Shown here one piece after another: positions 35,404 through 42,429 of a stretch of DNA of 64,000 bases. The number at the start of each line of letters is the position of its first letter. Positions within the stretch are counted from its first letter, which is position 1. Below the pieces are notes generated by a model, which saw nothing but the letters and a program-made list of their open reading frames with translations, made no database searches and had not been told where the DNA came from. The DNA is taken from the NCBI GenBank assembly GCA_037200985.1, contig JBBCGJ010000001.1, forward strand, positions 2,022,756-2,086,755, read 5' to 3'. This stretch comes from Rhizomicrobium sp. Its GTDB lineage: Bacteria > Pseudomonadota > Alphaproteobacteria > Micropepsales > Micropepsaceae. The translations under genes were made by a program, and so were the position numbers.

Positions 35404-35661
35404 TCAACGCGCCTCGAAATATCGTCGATTGATTTTGGCGTAGTGCCTCCACTTTGCAGGCAGGCAGCCCTCCTCAAAAATCGCGAGCACGGGGCAGACG
35501 TCGACGCACGCGCCGCAATTTACGCAAACGTCAGGGTTGATGAACATCTGCTCGGCATCGTCGAAGCCTTCGTCGGTCGGCCCGGGGTGAATGCAATCCA
35601 CGGGGCAGACCTCGACGCAGGAATAGTCCGCTATGCAAGGTGCCGCGATCACATACGCCAA
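35404..35661 (-). CDS. 7Fe/8Fe ferredoxin (FdxA-like)
   Basis: An 85-residue ferredoxin with two cluster motifs: an N-terminal C-x5-C-x3-C (CIADYSCVEVCPVDC), usual for a [3Fe-4S] centre, and a C-terminal C-x2-C-x2-C-x3-CP (CVNCGACVDVCP) for [4Fe-4S]. The length is shorter than the 105-112 residues of typical FdxA but close to FdxC-type proteins. It is the first gene of the ferredoxin-FprA-molybdoenzyme operon. Confidence 0.93.
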   Translation of the reverse strand: MAYVIAAPCIADYSCVEVCPVDCIHPGPTDEGFDDAEQMFINPDVCVNCGACVDVCPVLAIFEEGCLPAKWRHYAKINRRYFEAR

Positions 35662-36104
35662 TTTACGCCTCTCAATTGCCTAGAGAGCCAGGGAGCTTAC
35701 GTTGCGTTCTTGCCTTGGTCCGACCGGTCGCCTTCGGCGTCTCGCTCCATAGGCGCGCGTTTCCTGCGGCCGGAGGGGCTTCTTGTTTTTATAAAATAGA
35801 TATTTCTCAGGCGCAATGGCGCCGCGGATCCCAATCCGAGCGCTCGTTTCGCCCCGTTCGGGTCCGGACAAGGCGGTCTATCCGTCCAACACGGTGGGAG
35901 ATGTTTGCGCCGGTATCCGAACCCCTCTCGCGGACAATCGTCGGCAAGGACGAACCGAGGAAAGCCGCGGCCAACTTCAAGTTGAATCCGTCATTTACTT
36001 CGGATTTTCAAGTCGCCGAATTCTTTCGAGCGGGCTTCATTTCGAACTGTTTTGGAACAGCTTGTCTGCGATTGTCGAGGCGGCAGCCCGATCTGGAAGT
36101 CTCG
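35662..36104. other. Intergenic region between the ferredoxin operon and mucR
   Basis: No convincing gene is seen in these 443 bases, although an open frame runs in-frame into mucR. The stretch 35780-35815 is AT-rich (TTTTTATAAAATAGATATTTC) and probably holds promoter elements. This is the right-hand border of the catabolic island. Confidence 0.5.
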
Positions 36105-36527
36105 GTGTCGCATTCCGATAGATCGCTCCGACTCGTCGCAAGGATCGTCGCGGCCTATGTCCGCAGCAATGCCCTTACGGCCGAGGACCTGGAGCCGCTG
36201 ATAAAAAGCGTCCATGCCTCGCTGAGAGCGCTTGGCGCCCCGCCGAAATCCGATGCGACGGCCGACCAGGCGCGCGCGATCCTCATCCGGAAATCCGTCA
36301 CCAAGGATTTCATCATCTGCCTGGAGGACGGCAAGAAGCTGCGAAGGCTCAAACGCTATCTGCGATCGCGGTATCAGCTCACGCCCGAGGCGTATCGCGC
36401 GAAATGGGGGCTGCCGCCGGACTATCCGATGGTCGCGCAGAGCTATGCCGCGCTTCGCTCGCAATACGCCAAGAAGGCCGGATTGGGACGCGTCGCCGAG
36501 CCGGCGCGGCGAAGGCGAAAGGCCTGA
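36105..36527 (+). CDS. MucR/Ros family transcriptional regulator lacking zinc ligands
   Basis: A 140-residue regulator. The N-terminal helix LVARIVAAYVRSNALTAEDL (about residues 10-29) and the DNA-binding core with LTPEAYRAKWGLPPDYPMVA (about 92-111) are typical of MucR/Ros. The zinc-finger positions C-x2-C...H...H read Cys72, Asp75, Tyr85 and Tyr90, so three of four ligands are lost. Mesorhizobium Ros homologues lacking zinc still bind DNA, so it is probably functional. The GTG at 36105 gives the family length and has GGAAG upstream. MucR proteins control envelope, motility and cell-cycle genes; the adjacent flagellin gene may be a target. Confidence 0.88.
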   Translation: MSHSDRSLRLVARIVAAYVRSNALTAEDLEPLIKSVHASLRALGAPPKSDATADQARAILIRKSVTKDFIICLEDGKKLRRLKRYLRSRYQLTPEAYRAKWGLPPDYPMVAQSYAALRSQYAKKAGLGRVAEPARRRRKA

Positions 36528-36587
36528 CGGCGGACGCGGGACAACCGCCTGCGGCCGGCGGCGGCGTCTCGGCAGCCCGGCCGTATC

Positions 36588-36632
36588 TCAAAAAGAAGGA
36601 TGCCGGCGAAAGTCGCAACGTCCGCCGGCATC
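36588..36632 (-). terminator. Rho-independent terminator of the flagellin gene
   Basis: The 10-bp arms GATGCCGGCG (36599-36608) and CGCCGGCATC (36623-36632) form a hairpin. On the minus strand it is followed by CTTCTTTTTGAG. It lies 45 nt beyond the flagellin stop. Confidence 0.8.
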
Positions 36633-36676
36633 CCAATAGTTCACCCACCAGAACCTTGTTCTATGTCCGATGGCGG

Positions 36677-37504
36677 TTAGCGGAACAGCGACAGGATCGT
36701 CTGCGGCGCCTGGTTGGCGATCGACAGAGCCTGGACGCCGAGCTGCTGCTTGACCTGCAAGGACTGCAGCAGGGCGCTTTCCTGCGCCATGTTCGCGTCG
36801 ACGAGGTTGCCGATGCCGGTCGTCAGCGTGTCGGACAGCTTCTGCGCGAAGGTCGCCTGGATCGAGAACTTCTTCGCGCCGGCGGAGAGCTTGGCGAGAG
36901 CGGAGTTCACGTTGGTGAGCGACGCCTGGATGGTGGCGACCAGCGTCGAGGCCTTGGTCTGGGTCGAGATCGTGTTGGTCGACCGGAGCGTGACGATCGT
37001 GCCCGACAGCGCCATCTTCTGCGCCGAGGTCGTGATGCGGCGCGAACCGTCGGCCGAGGACAGTGCCGTGATCTGGGTCGTCGAGCCGTCGACCAGGTTG
37101 GTGCCGTTGAACGAGGCGTTCTTCACGATCGTGGTGATCTGATCGCGGAGCGCGACGAAGTCCTGGTTCAGGGCCTGGCGGCTGGCGGTATCCAGCGAGG
37201 AGTCCGCGGCGCTGAGCGCCTTGGCCTTGAGCTGGATCAGGAGGTCGGAGATCGACTGACCGGCGGACAGGGCGACATCGACCGCCGAGGTGGCGCGGTT
37301 GAGGCTGTCGGTCACCGCGGCGTAGCCGGCGACGGCGCCACGCTGGTTCTGCGCGATGGCGTAGGTCGAACCGTCGTCGCGGGCGGAGGCCACTTTGAGG
37401 CCGCTGTTGATGGCGCCTTGGGCGGTGTTCAACTGCGACTGCGTGGCGTTGAGGTATTGCAGGGCAACAAGGGCGCCTGTGTTCGTATTGACGCTGAAAG
37501 ACAT
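36677..37504 (-). CDS. Flagellin (short, Caulobacter FljK-like)
   Basis: A 275-residue flagellin containing only the conserved D0/D1 helices: the N-terminal block SVNTNTGALVALQYLNATQS and the C-terminal block QVKQQLGVQALSIANQAPQT, ending in SLFR. Central variable domains are absent, as in Caulobacter flagellins. It is exported by the flagellar type III system and has no signal peptide. GGGGGAAG lies just before the ATG. No other flagellar gene is in the window, so it is an isolated filament gene, controlled by a sigma-54 promoter and possible FlbD sites upstream. Confidence 0.95.
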   Translation of the reverse strand: MSFSVNTNTGALVALQYLNATQSQLNTAQGAINSGLKVASARDDGSTYAIAQNQRGAVAGYAAVTDSLNRATSAVDVALSAGQSISDLLIQLKAKALSAADSSLDTASRQALNQDFVALRDQITTIVKNASFNGTNLVDGSTTQITALSSADGSRRITTSAQKMALSGTIVTLRSTNTISTQTKASTLVATIQASLTNVNSALAKLSAGAKKFSIQATFAQKLSDTLTTGIGNLVDANMAQESALLQSLQVKQQLGVQALSIANQAPQTILSLFR

Positions 37505-37569
37505 GACTTCCCCCTTTCTGGTTGGGACACGAGCGGATCGCTCGGGGCGTTTCGCCCGGATGAGCAATT

Positions 37570-37585
37570 GGCAAGCGTCGTGCCG
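37570..37585 (-). promoter_or_regulatory. Sigma-54 (RpoN) promoter of the flagellin gene
   Basis: On the minus strand the element reads CGGCAC-GACGC-TTGCC, a close match to the -24/-12 consensus TGGCAC-N5-TTGC. It lies about 66 nt upstream of the flagellin ATG. Late flagellar genes in Caulobacter relatives use such promoters. Confidence 0.75.
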
Positions 37586-37675
37586 CGGCGGAATTCAGAA
37601 ATTCTTAGGATCATTTTACGAGGCGTTTTGTCGGCAATTCCGACGCCTAAAATTTTAGATATTTTTCATTCAATA

Positions 37676-37732
37676 GGCAGTTTCTGCCGCTTGCCCGGCA
37701 GGAATTGCCCAGCACCGGGAAAATTCTGCCGG
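37676..37732 (-). promoter_or_regulatory. Three tandem GGCA-N5-TGCC-type palindromes (putative FlbD/ftr enhancer)
   Basis: Palindromes GGCA-GTTTC-TGCC (37676-37688), GGCA-GGAAT-TGCC (37697-37709) and CCGG-GAAAATTCTG-CCGG (37715-37732) lie about 90-160 nt upstream of the sigma-54 promoter. That is the distance at which enhancer-binding proteins act. They resemble the ftr elements bound by FlbD in Caulobacter. The rest of the 329-base gap is AT-rich sequence and the repeat at 37806. Confidence 0.5.
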
Positions 37733-37805
37733 GGGCCGGAGCAAATCTTGCCGCGTGCCGCGTCCAAGCAAGGCGGGATGACCGTTGCAGCAGCGCGCCC
37801 AGTCG

Positions 37806-37832
37806 CTGGATGCCCGCCTGCGCGGGCATGAC
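37806..37832. repeat. Dispersed palindromic repeat (CTGGATGCCCGC...GCGGGCATGAC)
   Basis: This is a 27-bp imperfect palindrome next to the kdpE stop. A closely similar copy is at 53694-53720, and a diverged one is at 53762-53790. It is a small intergenic repeat family. Confidence 0.7.
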
Positions 37833-37833
37833 A

Positions 37834-38541
37834 TCAGGGATTTAACGCCGCCGGCAGGAGCTGGAGGCGGTAGCCGACGCCGGGCTCGGTGAGGAGAAGG
37901 TTCGGCAGGCTGTCGGGCTCCAGCTTCTGACGAAGCTGGCGCATCAGCACGCGCAGATATTGCACGTCCTCGACATGGGCGGGTCCCCAGACCTCGGTCA
38001 GGAGCTGGTGATGGGTCACCACCTTGCCGGCATGGGCGACGAGGAAGCGCAGCAGGCTGTATTCCTTGGGCGAGAGATGGATTTCGTCTTCGCCCAGCCA
38101 GACATGGCGCTTGACCAGATCGACCCTGAGCCGGCCGCTGTGGAACAGCGGCGCCTCGCCGGTCGTCTGCAAGCCGTGGCGCAGCGCCGCCCTCAGCCGC
38201 GCGAGCAGTTCGGCCATGTCGAACGGCTTGGTGACGAAATCGTCGGCGCCCATTTCCAGCGCCTTGACCTTGCCCTCCACGTCGCTGCGCGCCGACAGGA
38301 CCACGATGGGGGTCAGCGCGGTGGCGCGGATCTTCTGGATGACGGCGAAACCGTCCTGGTCGGGGAGGCCGAGATCGAGGATGACGGCGTCGGGCTTCTC
38401 ACCGGCGAAGCGCTTGACCGCCTCGGCGGCGGTCGCCGCCTCGATGCACTCGTAGCCGTGCGGCGGCAGGCCGGCGCGCAGGAAGCGCTGGATCTGCGGC
38501 TCGTCGTCGACGATGAGAATGCGGGGCAGTCTGTGAGTCAT
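37834..38541 (-). CDS. kdpE: KdpE response regulator
   Basis: A 235-residue OmpR-family regulator that activates the kdp transport genes when phosphorylated by KdpD. The receiver domain has the acidic pair in ILIVDDEP, the phosphoacceptor Asp in VILDLGLPDQDG near residue 53, and KPFDMAELLARLRAAL near 105. The C-terminal winged helix has HLSPKEYSLLRFL and VLMRQLRQKLE. Its ATG overlaps the kdpD stop by 4 nt, so sensor and regulator are coupled. It is the last gene of the kdp operon. Confidence 0.95.
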   Translation of the reverse strand: MTHRLPRILIVDDEPQIQRFLRAGLPPHGYECIEAATAAEAVKRFAGEKPDAVILDLGLPDQDGFAVIQKIRATALTPIVVLSARSDVEGKVKALEMGADDFVTKPFDMAELLARLRAALRHGLQTTGEAPLFHSGRLRVDLVKRHVWLGEDEIHLSPKEYSLLRFLVAHAGKVVTHHQLLTEVWGPAHVEDVQYLRVLMRQLRQKLEPDSLPNLLLTEPGVGYRLQLLPAALNP

Positions 38542-41213
38542 TGGGTTTCCGCTTTGGGCAGCGACAAGGTGAGCACCGCGCCGTGTCCATCGCCGCGATT
38601 GGCGGCCTCGAGCGCGCCGCCGAACGCCTCCACGAAGCCCCGCGCGACCGCGAGGCCGAGGCCGGTGCCGGCGACCCGGCGGTCGGCGGCCTTGGCGCGG
38701 TAGAACTTGTCGAAGATATGCGGCAGCGCCTCGGGCGGGATGCCGGGCCCCTCGTCTTCGACCGTGACGCGCACGCGGTCGCCGGCCGCCGCGGCGGCGA
38801 CCCGGATGGCGGAGCCTTCGGAGGAATATTTCGCGGCATTGTCGAGCAGGTTCACCAGCGCCTGCTCCACCAGCAGGGGATCGACCAGGACCGCGGGCAG
38901 ATCGCCCGGGATGTCGAGGACGAGGCGGTGCGCGCCGAGGCGCCGGGCGAGGCGTTTGCGCGCGACATCCACCAGCTCCTTCACGTCGGCGGTCTCGGGC
39001 TTGACGCCGAGGGCGCCGGCCTCGAGCCGCGACATGTCGAGGAGGTTGCCGACGAAGCGGTCCAGCCGCTCCGCCTCGTCGCGGATGGTGGAGAGAAGCT
39101 CGTGGGTCTGCGCCGCGTCGTACAGCTCGCGGTCGGTCAGCAGCGTGGTGGCCGCGCCCAGGATCGAGGCCAGCGGCGTGCGCAGATCGTGCGACAGCGA
39201 GGTCAGCATGGCGACACGCAGCTTGTCGGCCTCCAGATGCACCTGCGCCTCGTCGACCCGCTCGACCAATTCGGAGCGCTCGATGGCGAGCGCCGTCTGG
39301 TCGATCAGCGAGTCCAGGAGGCGGCGCTCCTCCGGCGCGAGCAGCGCCGCTTCGTCCGCCCGCTGCAGGCCGATGACGCCGACCAGCCCCTCCCCGGTGC
39401 GCATCGGCAGGAAGAGGCGCCTGGTGCCCGGCAGCGTCTCCGAATCGCGGCCGGCGGGCTTGCCGTGCTCCCACGACCAGGTCGCAGCCGCGAGGTCCTG
39501 GGCGTCGAGCTCGTCCTCCGGCGGATAGCCGACGCGGATCTCGAGACGCCGGGTTTTGCGGTGCGGCAGGAGGATCACGACGTTGGCTTTCAGCATGGAC
39601 GAAATCTGATAGGCGCCGGCCCACAGGATGTCGTCCAGCCGCGCGATGGCCGCGAGCTTGCCGGTGAAGCGGTAAAGCTCGCTGGCGATGGCGGCGCGGG
39701 CCGAGGCGAGGTCGGCCTGGTCGCGCACCCGCGCGCCGAGATTGCCGGCGGTGACCGCCACCAGCAGGAGCACGGCGAAGGACAGGAAATTGTTGGGGTC
39801 GGCGATCGTGAACGTATAGAGCGGCGCGAGGAAGAAGAAATTGTAGGCGAGGCCGGAAACGAAGGCCGTGAAGAGCGCGGGGCGCAGGCCGAACGAGACG
39901 GCGCTCAACAGGACCGGGACGAGGAACAGAAGATCGATGCTGCCGAGCGCCTGCGGCAGGACCGCGATCAACCCCCAGGCGAAACCGGCGGTGATGCCGA
40001 CGCCCAGGCTGCTCAGGCCGTAATCGCGCCAGGCGACGGGATCGGCGCGCGGCACCGTCCTGACGGATTTCGGCGCGACGAGGGCGCCGTCGGCGAGCAC
40101 CGCGGTGATGCTGATCGCGCCGCTGTCGCGCATCAGGTCGCGCACCACCGAGCCGTGCAGCAGCTCGAACCAGCGCGAGCGTTCGGACTTGCCGATCAAT
40201 ATCTGGGTGACGTTGTTCTTGCGGGCGTAGTCGAGGACCGCCTGCGCGATGTCGCGGCCGGGCAGCGTCACAGCCGCGCCGCCGAGGCGCTGGACGAGGC
40301 GCAGCGTGTCGGCGATGCGGTCCTTCTCGACGTCCGTCAGGCCGAGATGGCGGGAGCTTTCGACATAGAGCGCTGTCCACGACGCCTTGAGATTGTCGGC
40401 GAGGCGGCGCGCCCGGCGCATCAATTCGGCGGCGGAAGGATGCTCGTTGACGCAGACCAGGATGTGCTCGCTGGCCGACCACGGCCCGGCGATGGCGTGG
40501 GCCTGCATGTAGTCGGTCATGTCGCGATCGACGCGCTGCGCGGTCTTGCGCAGGGCGAGCTCGCGCAGCGCCGTCAGATTGCCGGGCGAGAAGAAATGGC
40601 GCAGCGCCCGCTCGGCCTGCGCCTTGACGTAGACCTTGCCCTCCTTCAGGCGCTGGAGCAGGTCGTCGGCGGTGGTATCGACCAGCTCGATCTCGTCGGC
40701 CTCGTCGAGGACTTCGTCGGGCACCGTCTCGCGCACCCGGATGCGGGTGATCTGGGCGATGACGTCGTTCAGGCTCTCGATGTGCTGGATGTTGAACGTG
40801 GTGTAGACGTCGATGCCGGCGGCCAGCAATTCCTCGACGTCGAGATAGCGCTTGGGATGGCGGCTGCCTTCGGCATTCGTGTGCGCCAGCTCGTCCACCA
40901 GGACGAGTTTCGGCCGGCGTTGCAGGACGGCGTCGAGGTCCATCTCGAAGAGCACGCGGCCCTTGTAGAGCGAGCGTTTCTTGGGGACGGTCTCGAAGCC
41001 CTTGGTCAGCGCGTCGGTGTCGACGCGGCCATGGGTCTCGACCACGCCGATGACGACGTCGACGCCGTCGAGCCGGCGCCGGCGCGCCTGGGTGAGCATC
41101 TCGAAGGTCTTGCCGACGCCCGGCGCGGCGCCCAGGAAGATCTTGAGCTTGCCGCGGCCTTCCTTCTTCGCCTGCGTAAGGAGGAGGTCGGCAGAGGGGC
41201 GCGCGTCACTCAC
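38538..41213 (-). CDS. kdpD: KdpD sensor histidine kinase
   Basis: An 891-residue membrane kinase that responds to low potassium or osmotic change. It has the cytoplasmic KdpD domain with a Walker A motif GAAPGVGKTFEML near residue 29 and LVDELAHTN near 112, and a universal-stress-protein-like part (about 240-370). Four clustered membrane helices (about 390-490) are followed by a GAF-like region, then HisKA with SHDLRTPLASI (phospho-His) and an HATPase domain ending in GLAVARGFVEAFGG. The GTG start at 41213 overlaps the end of the DUF5615 gene by 8 nt. All domains appear intact. Confidence 0.95.
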   Translation of the reverse strand: MSDARPSADLLLTQAKKEGRGKLKIFLGAAPGVGKTFEMLTQARRRRLDGVDVVIGVVETHGRVDTDALTKGFETVPKKRSLYKGRVLFEMDLDAVLQRRPKLVLVDELAHTNAEGSRHPKRYLDVEELLAAGIDVYTTFNIQHIESLNDVIAQITRIRVRETVPDEVLDEADEIELVDTTADDLLQRLKEGKVYVKAQAERALRHFFSPGNLTALRELALRKTAQRVDRDMTDYMQAHAIAGPWSASEHILVCVNEHPSAAELMRRARRLADNLKASWTALYVESSRHLGLTDVEKDRIADTLRLVQRLGGAAVTLPGRDIAQAVLDYARKNNVTQILIGKSERSRWFELLHGSVVRDLMRDSGAISITAVLADGALVAPKSVRTVPRADPVAWRDYGLSSLGVGITAGFAWGLIAVLPQALGSIDLLFLVPVLLSAVSFGLRPALFTAFVSGLAYNFFFLAPLYTFTIADPNNFLSFAVLLLVAVTAGNLGARVRDQADLASARAAIASELYRFTGKLAAIARLDDILWAGAYQISSMLKANVVILLPHRKTRRLEIRVGYPPEDELDAQDLAAATWSWEHGKPAGRDSETLPGTRRLFLPMRTGEGLVGVIGLQRADEAALLAPEERRLLDSLIDQTALAIERSELVERVDEAQVHLEADKLRVAMLTSLSHDLRTPLASILGAATTLLTDRELYDAAQTHELLSTIRDEAERLDRFVGNLLDMSRLEAGALGVKPETADVKELVDVARKRLARRLGAHRLVLDIPGDLPAVLVDPLLVEQALVNLLDNAAKYSSEGSAIRVAAAAAGDRVRVTVEDEGPGIPPEALPHIFDKFYRAKAADRRVAGTGLGLAVARGFVEAFGGALEAANRGDGHGAVLTLSLPKAETQ

Positions 41214-41574
41214 CGGCAATGGACCGCAGGCGCAAGGCATGCTCGCTCAGTACGACGAAGTTGCCGGACAGGCGATGCGCCTCTTGTTGCAGAAGCCAGC
41301 GAAAGCGTTGCGCGCGGGCAAGCCGTTTCCAGGGAGGAATCCGGATCAGGACAACACCCGGCACCCGCAACGAGTCCGCGAAAACGAGACGCCCGAAATC
41401 GGTGTCTTCGGTCACGACGATCTGATGGTCCTGGGCAGCCCGGGCCAGCGCACCGGCATCGGAAATCCCCTGCTCCAGATCGACGATAAACGCCGCATCG
41501 AAGCCTTCTTCCCGGGCCACGGCGCCCAGAGCGCGCGGGATGTTCTCATCGAATAGAAAGTGGAGCGCCGGCAC
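41206..41574 (-). CDS. DUF5615 PIN-like toxin-type protein
   Basis: A 122-residue protein of the DUF5615 (PIN-like) family: it starts PALHFLFDENIPRAL, a first acidic motif, and carries QIVVTEDTDFGRL in the middle, the second acidic motif. Family members are predicted RNases paired with DUF433 antitoxin-like proteins. The GTG start is 2 nt after the DUF433 stop. The end overlaps the kdpD start, so this pair is embedded in the kdp operon between kdpC and kdpD. Whether it is toxic or has become an RNA-level regulator of kdp is unknown. Confidence 0.8.
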   Translation of the reverse strand: MPALHFLFDENIPRALGAVAREEGFDAAFIVDLEQGISDAGALARAAQDHQIVVTEDTDFGRLVFADSLRVPGVVLIRIPPWKRLARAQRFRWLLQQEAHRLSGNFVVLSEHALRLRSIAGE

Positions 41575-41576
41575 GT

Positions 41577-41804
41577 CTAGTCGACGAAGATGTCTTCGTT
41601 CTTCACGACTTTCAGCGCATAGAGCTGCGCCGCCTTGATGTCATCGGCGGCGAGATGGGGAAAATCCTCGCGGATTTCGGCCTCGGTCATGCCGCCATAC
41701 AGGCGTTCCAGGATCGCTTCCACGGTGATCCGCGTGCCGCGGATGACGGGCTTGCCGGTCATGACGCGCGGGTCGATGGCGATACGCGCAAGAAGATCGT
41801 TCAT
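41577..41804 (-). CDS. DUF433 antitoxin-like protein
   Basis: A 75-residue protein of the DUF433 family, with the typical IAIDPRVMTGKPVIRGTRIT block followed by helix-turn-helix-like segments (VEAILERLYGGMTEAEIREDF). Such proteins usually precede DUF5615 or PIN proteins and are thought to act as antitoxins and DNA binders. I chose the ATG at 41804, which has AGAGGA upstream, over a start 21 nt earlier. It lies 45 nt after kdpC. Confidence 0.85.
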   Translation of the reverse strand: MNDLLARIAIDPRVMTGKPVIRGTRITVEAILERLYGGMTEAEIREDFPHLAADDIKAAQLYALKVVKNEDIFVD

Positions 41805-41849
41805 TCGGTGTTCCTCTCGGCGCAATATACCCCAAAGCGCAGGGAATGG

Positions 41850-42419
41850 CTATTTGCCGGCCAGCACATCAAGCGCCAGGTTGAGCTTCAGCACGTTGAC
41901 ATGCGGCTCGCCGATCAGGCCCAGCACGCGGCCCTCGATATGGTCGGCGACCAGCTTGCGCACGGCATCCTCGGAAAGGTGGCGCGCCCTGGCGATGCGC
42001 GGGACCTGGAAATAGGCGCCGGCGGGCGTGATGTCGGGATCGAGGCCGCTGGCCGAGGAGGTCACCAGATCGACCGGCACGGGGACGCCGGGATTCTCCT
42101 TCTGCAAGGTCGCGGCGTCGCCCGCCACGCGCTTGATCAGCGTCTTCGACGTGGGGCCGAGATTGGAGCCCGAGGAATTGGCGGCGTCATAGCCATTGCC
42201 GGCGACGGAGAGGCGGCCGTGGAAATATTTCGGCCCGGCGAAGGTCTGGCCGAGAAGCTCGGAGCCGACGACCTTGCCGCCCGCCACGACGAGGCTGCCA
42301 TTCGCCTGGTGGGGAAAGAGGGCCTGGGCGAGGCCGGTCATGCCCAGGGGATAGGCGAGGCCGGTCAGGATCGTCATCAGGACGATCATCAGAATGGCGG
42401 GACGGATCTGGCGGACCAT
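41850..42419 (-). CDS. kdpC: Potassium-transporting ATPase subunit C
   Basis: A 189-residue inner-membrane protein with one N-terminal transmembrane helix (about 8-30) and a periplasmic/soluble domain carrying [10 protein letters not shown] and [17 protein letters not shown], the KdpC signature. It stabilises the KdpFABC complex and helps ATP binding to KdpB. It is separated by 10 nt from kdpB. Confidence 0.97.
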   Translation of the reverse strand: MVRQIRPAILMIVLMTILTGLAYPLGMTGLAQALFPHQANGSLVVAGGKVVGSELLGQTFAGPKYFHGRLSVAGNGYDAANSSGSNLGPTSKTLIKRVAGDAATLQKENPGVPVPVDLVTSSASGLDPDITPAGAYFQVPRIARARHLSEDAVRKLVADHIEGRVLGLIGEPHVNVLKLNLALDVLAGK

Positions 42420-42429
42420 GGGGCGCTCC

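Noticed and set aside
35640..36104. In-frame extension upstream of mucR
   Set aside because: The translation has no family resemblance, and the GTG at 36105 gives the normal MucR length and N-terminus.
38542..40482. Apparent fusion of kdpE to a long upstream frame
   Set aside because: The upstream part is the shadow of kdpD in another frame; kdpE begins at the ATG overlapping the kdpD stop.
41206..41804. VapBC toxin-antitoxin call
   Set aside because: The proteins match DUF433/DUF5615, not classic VapB/VapC, so only the family names are given.
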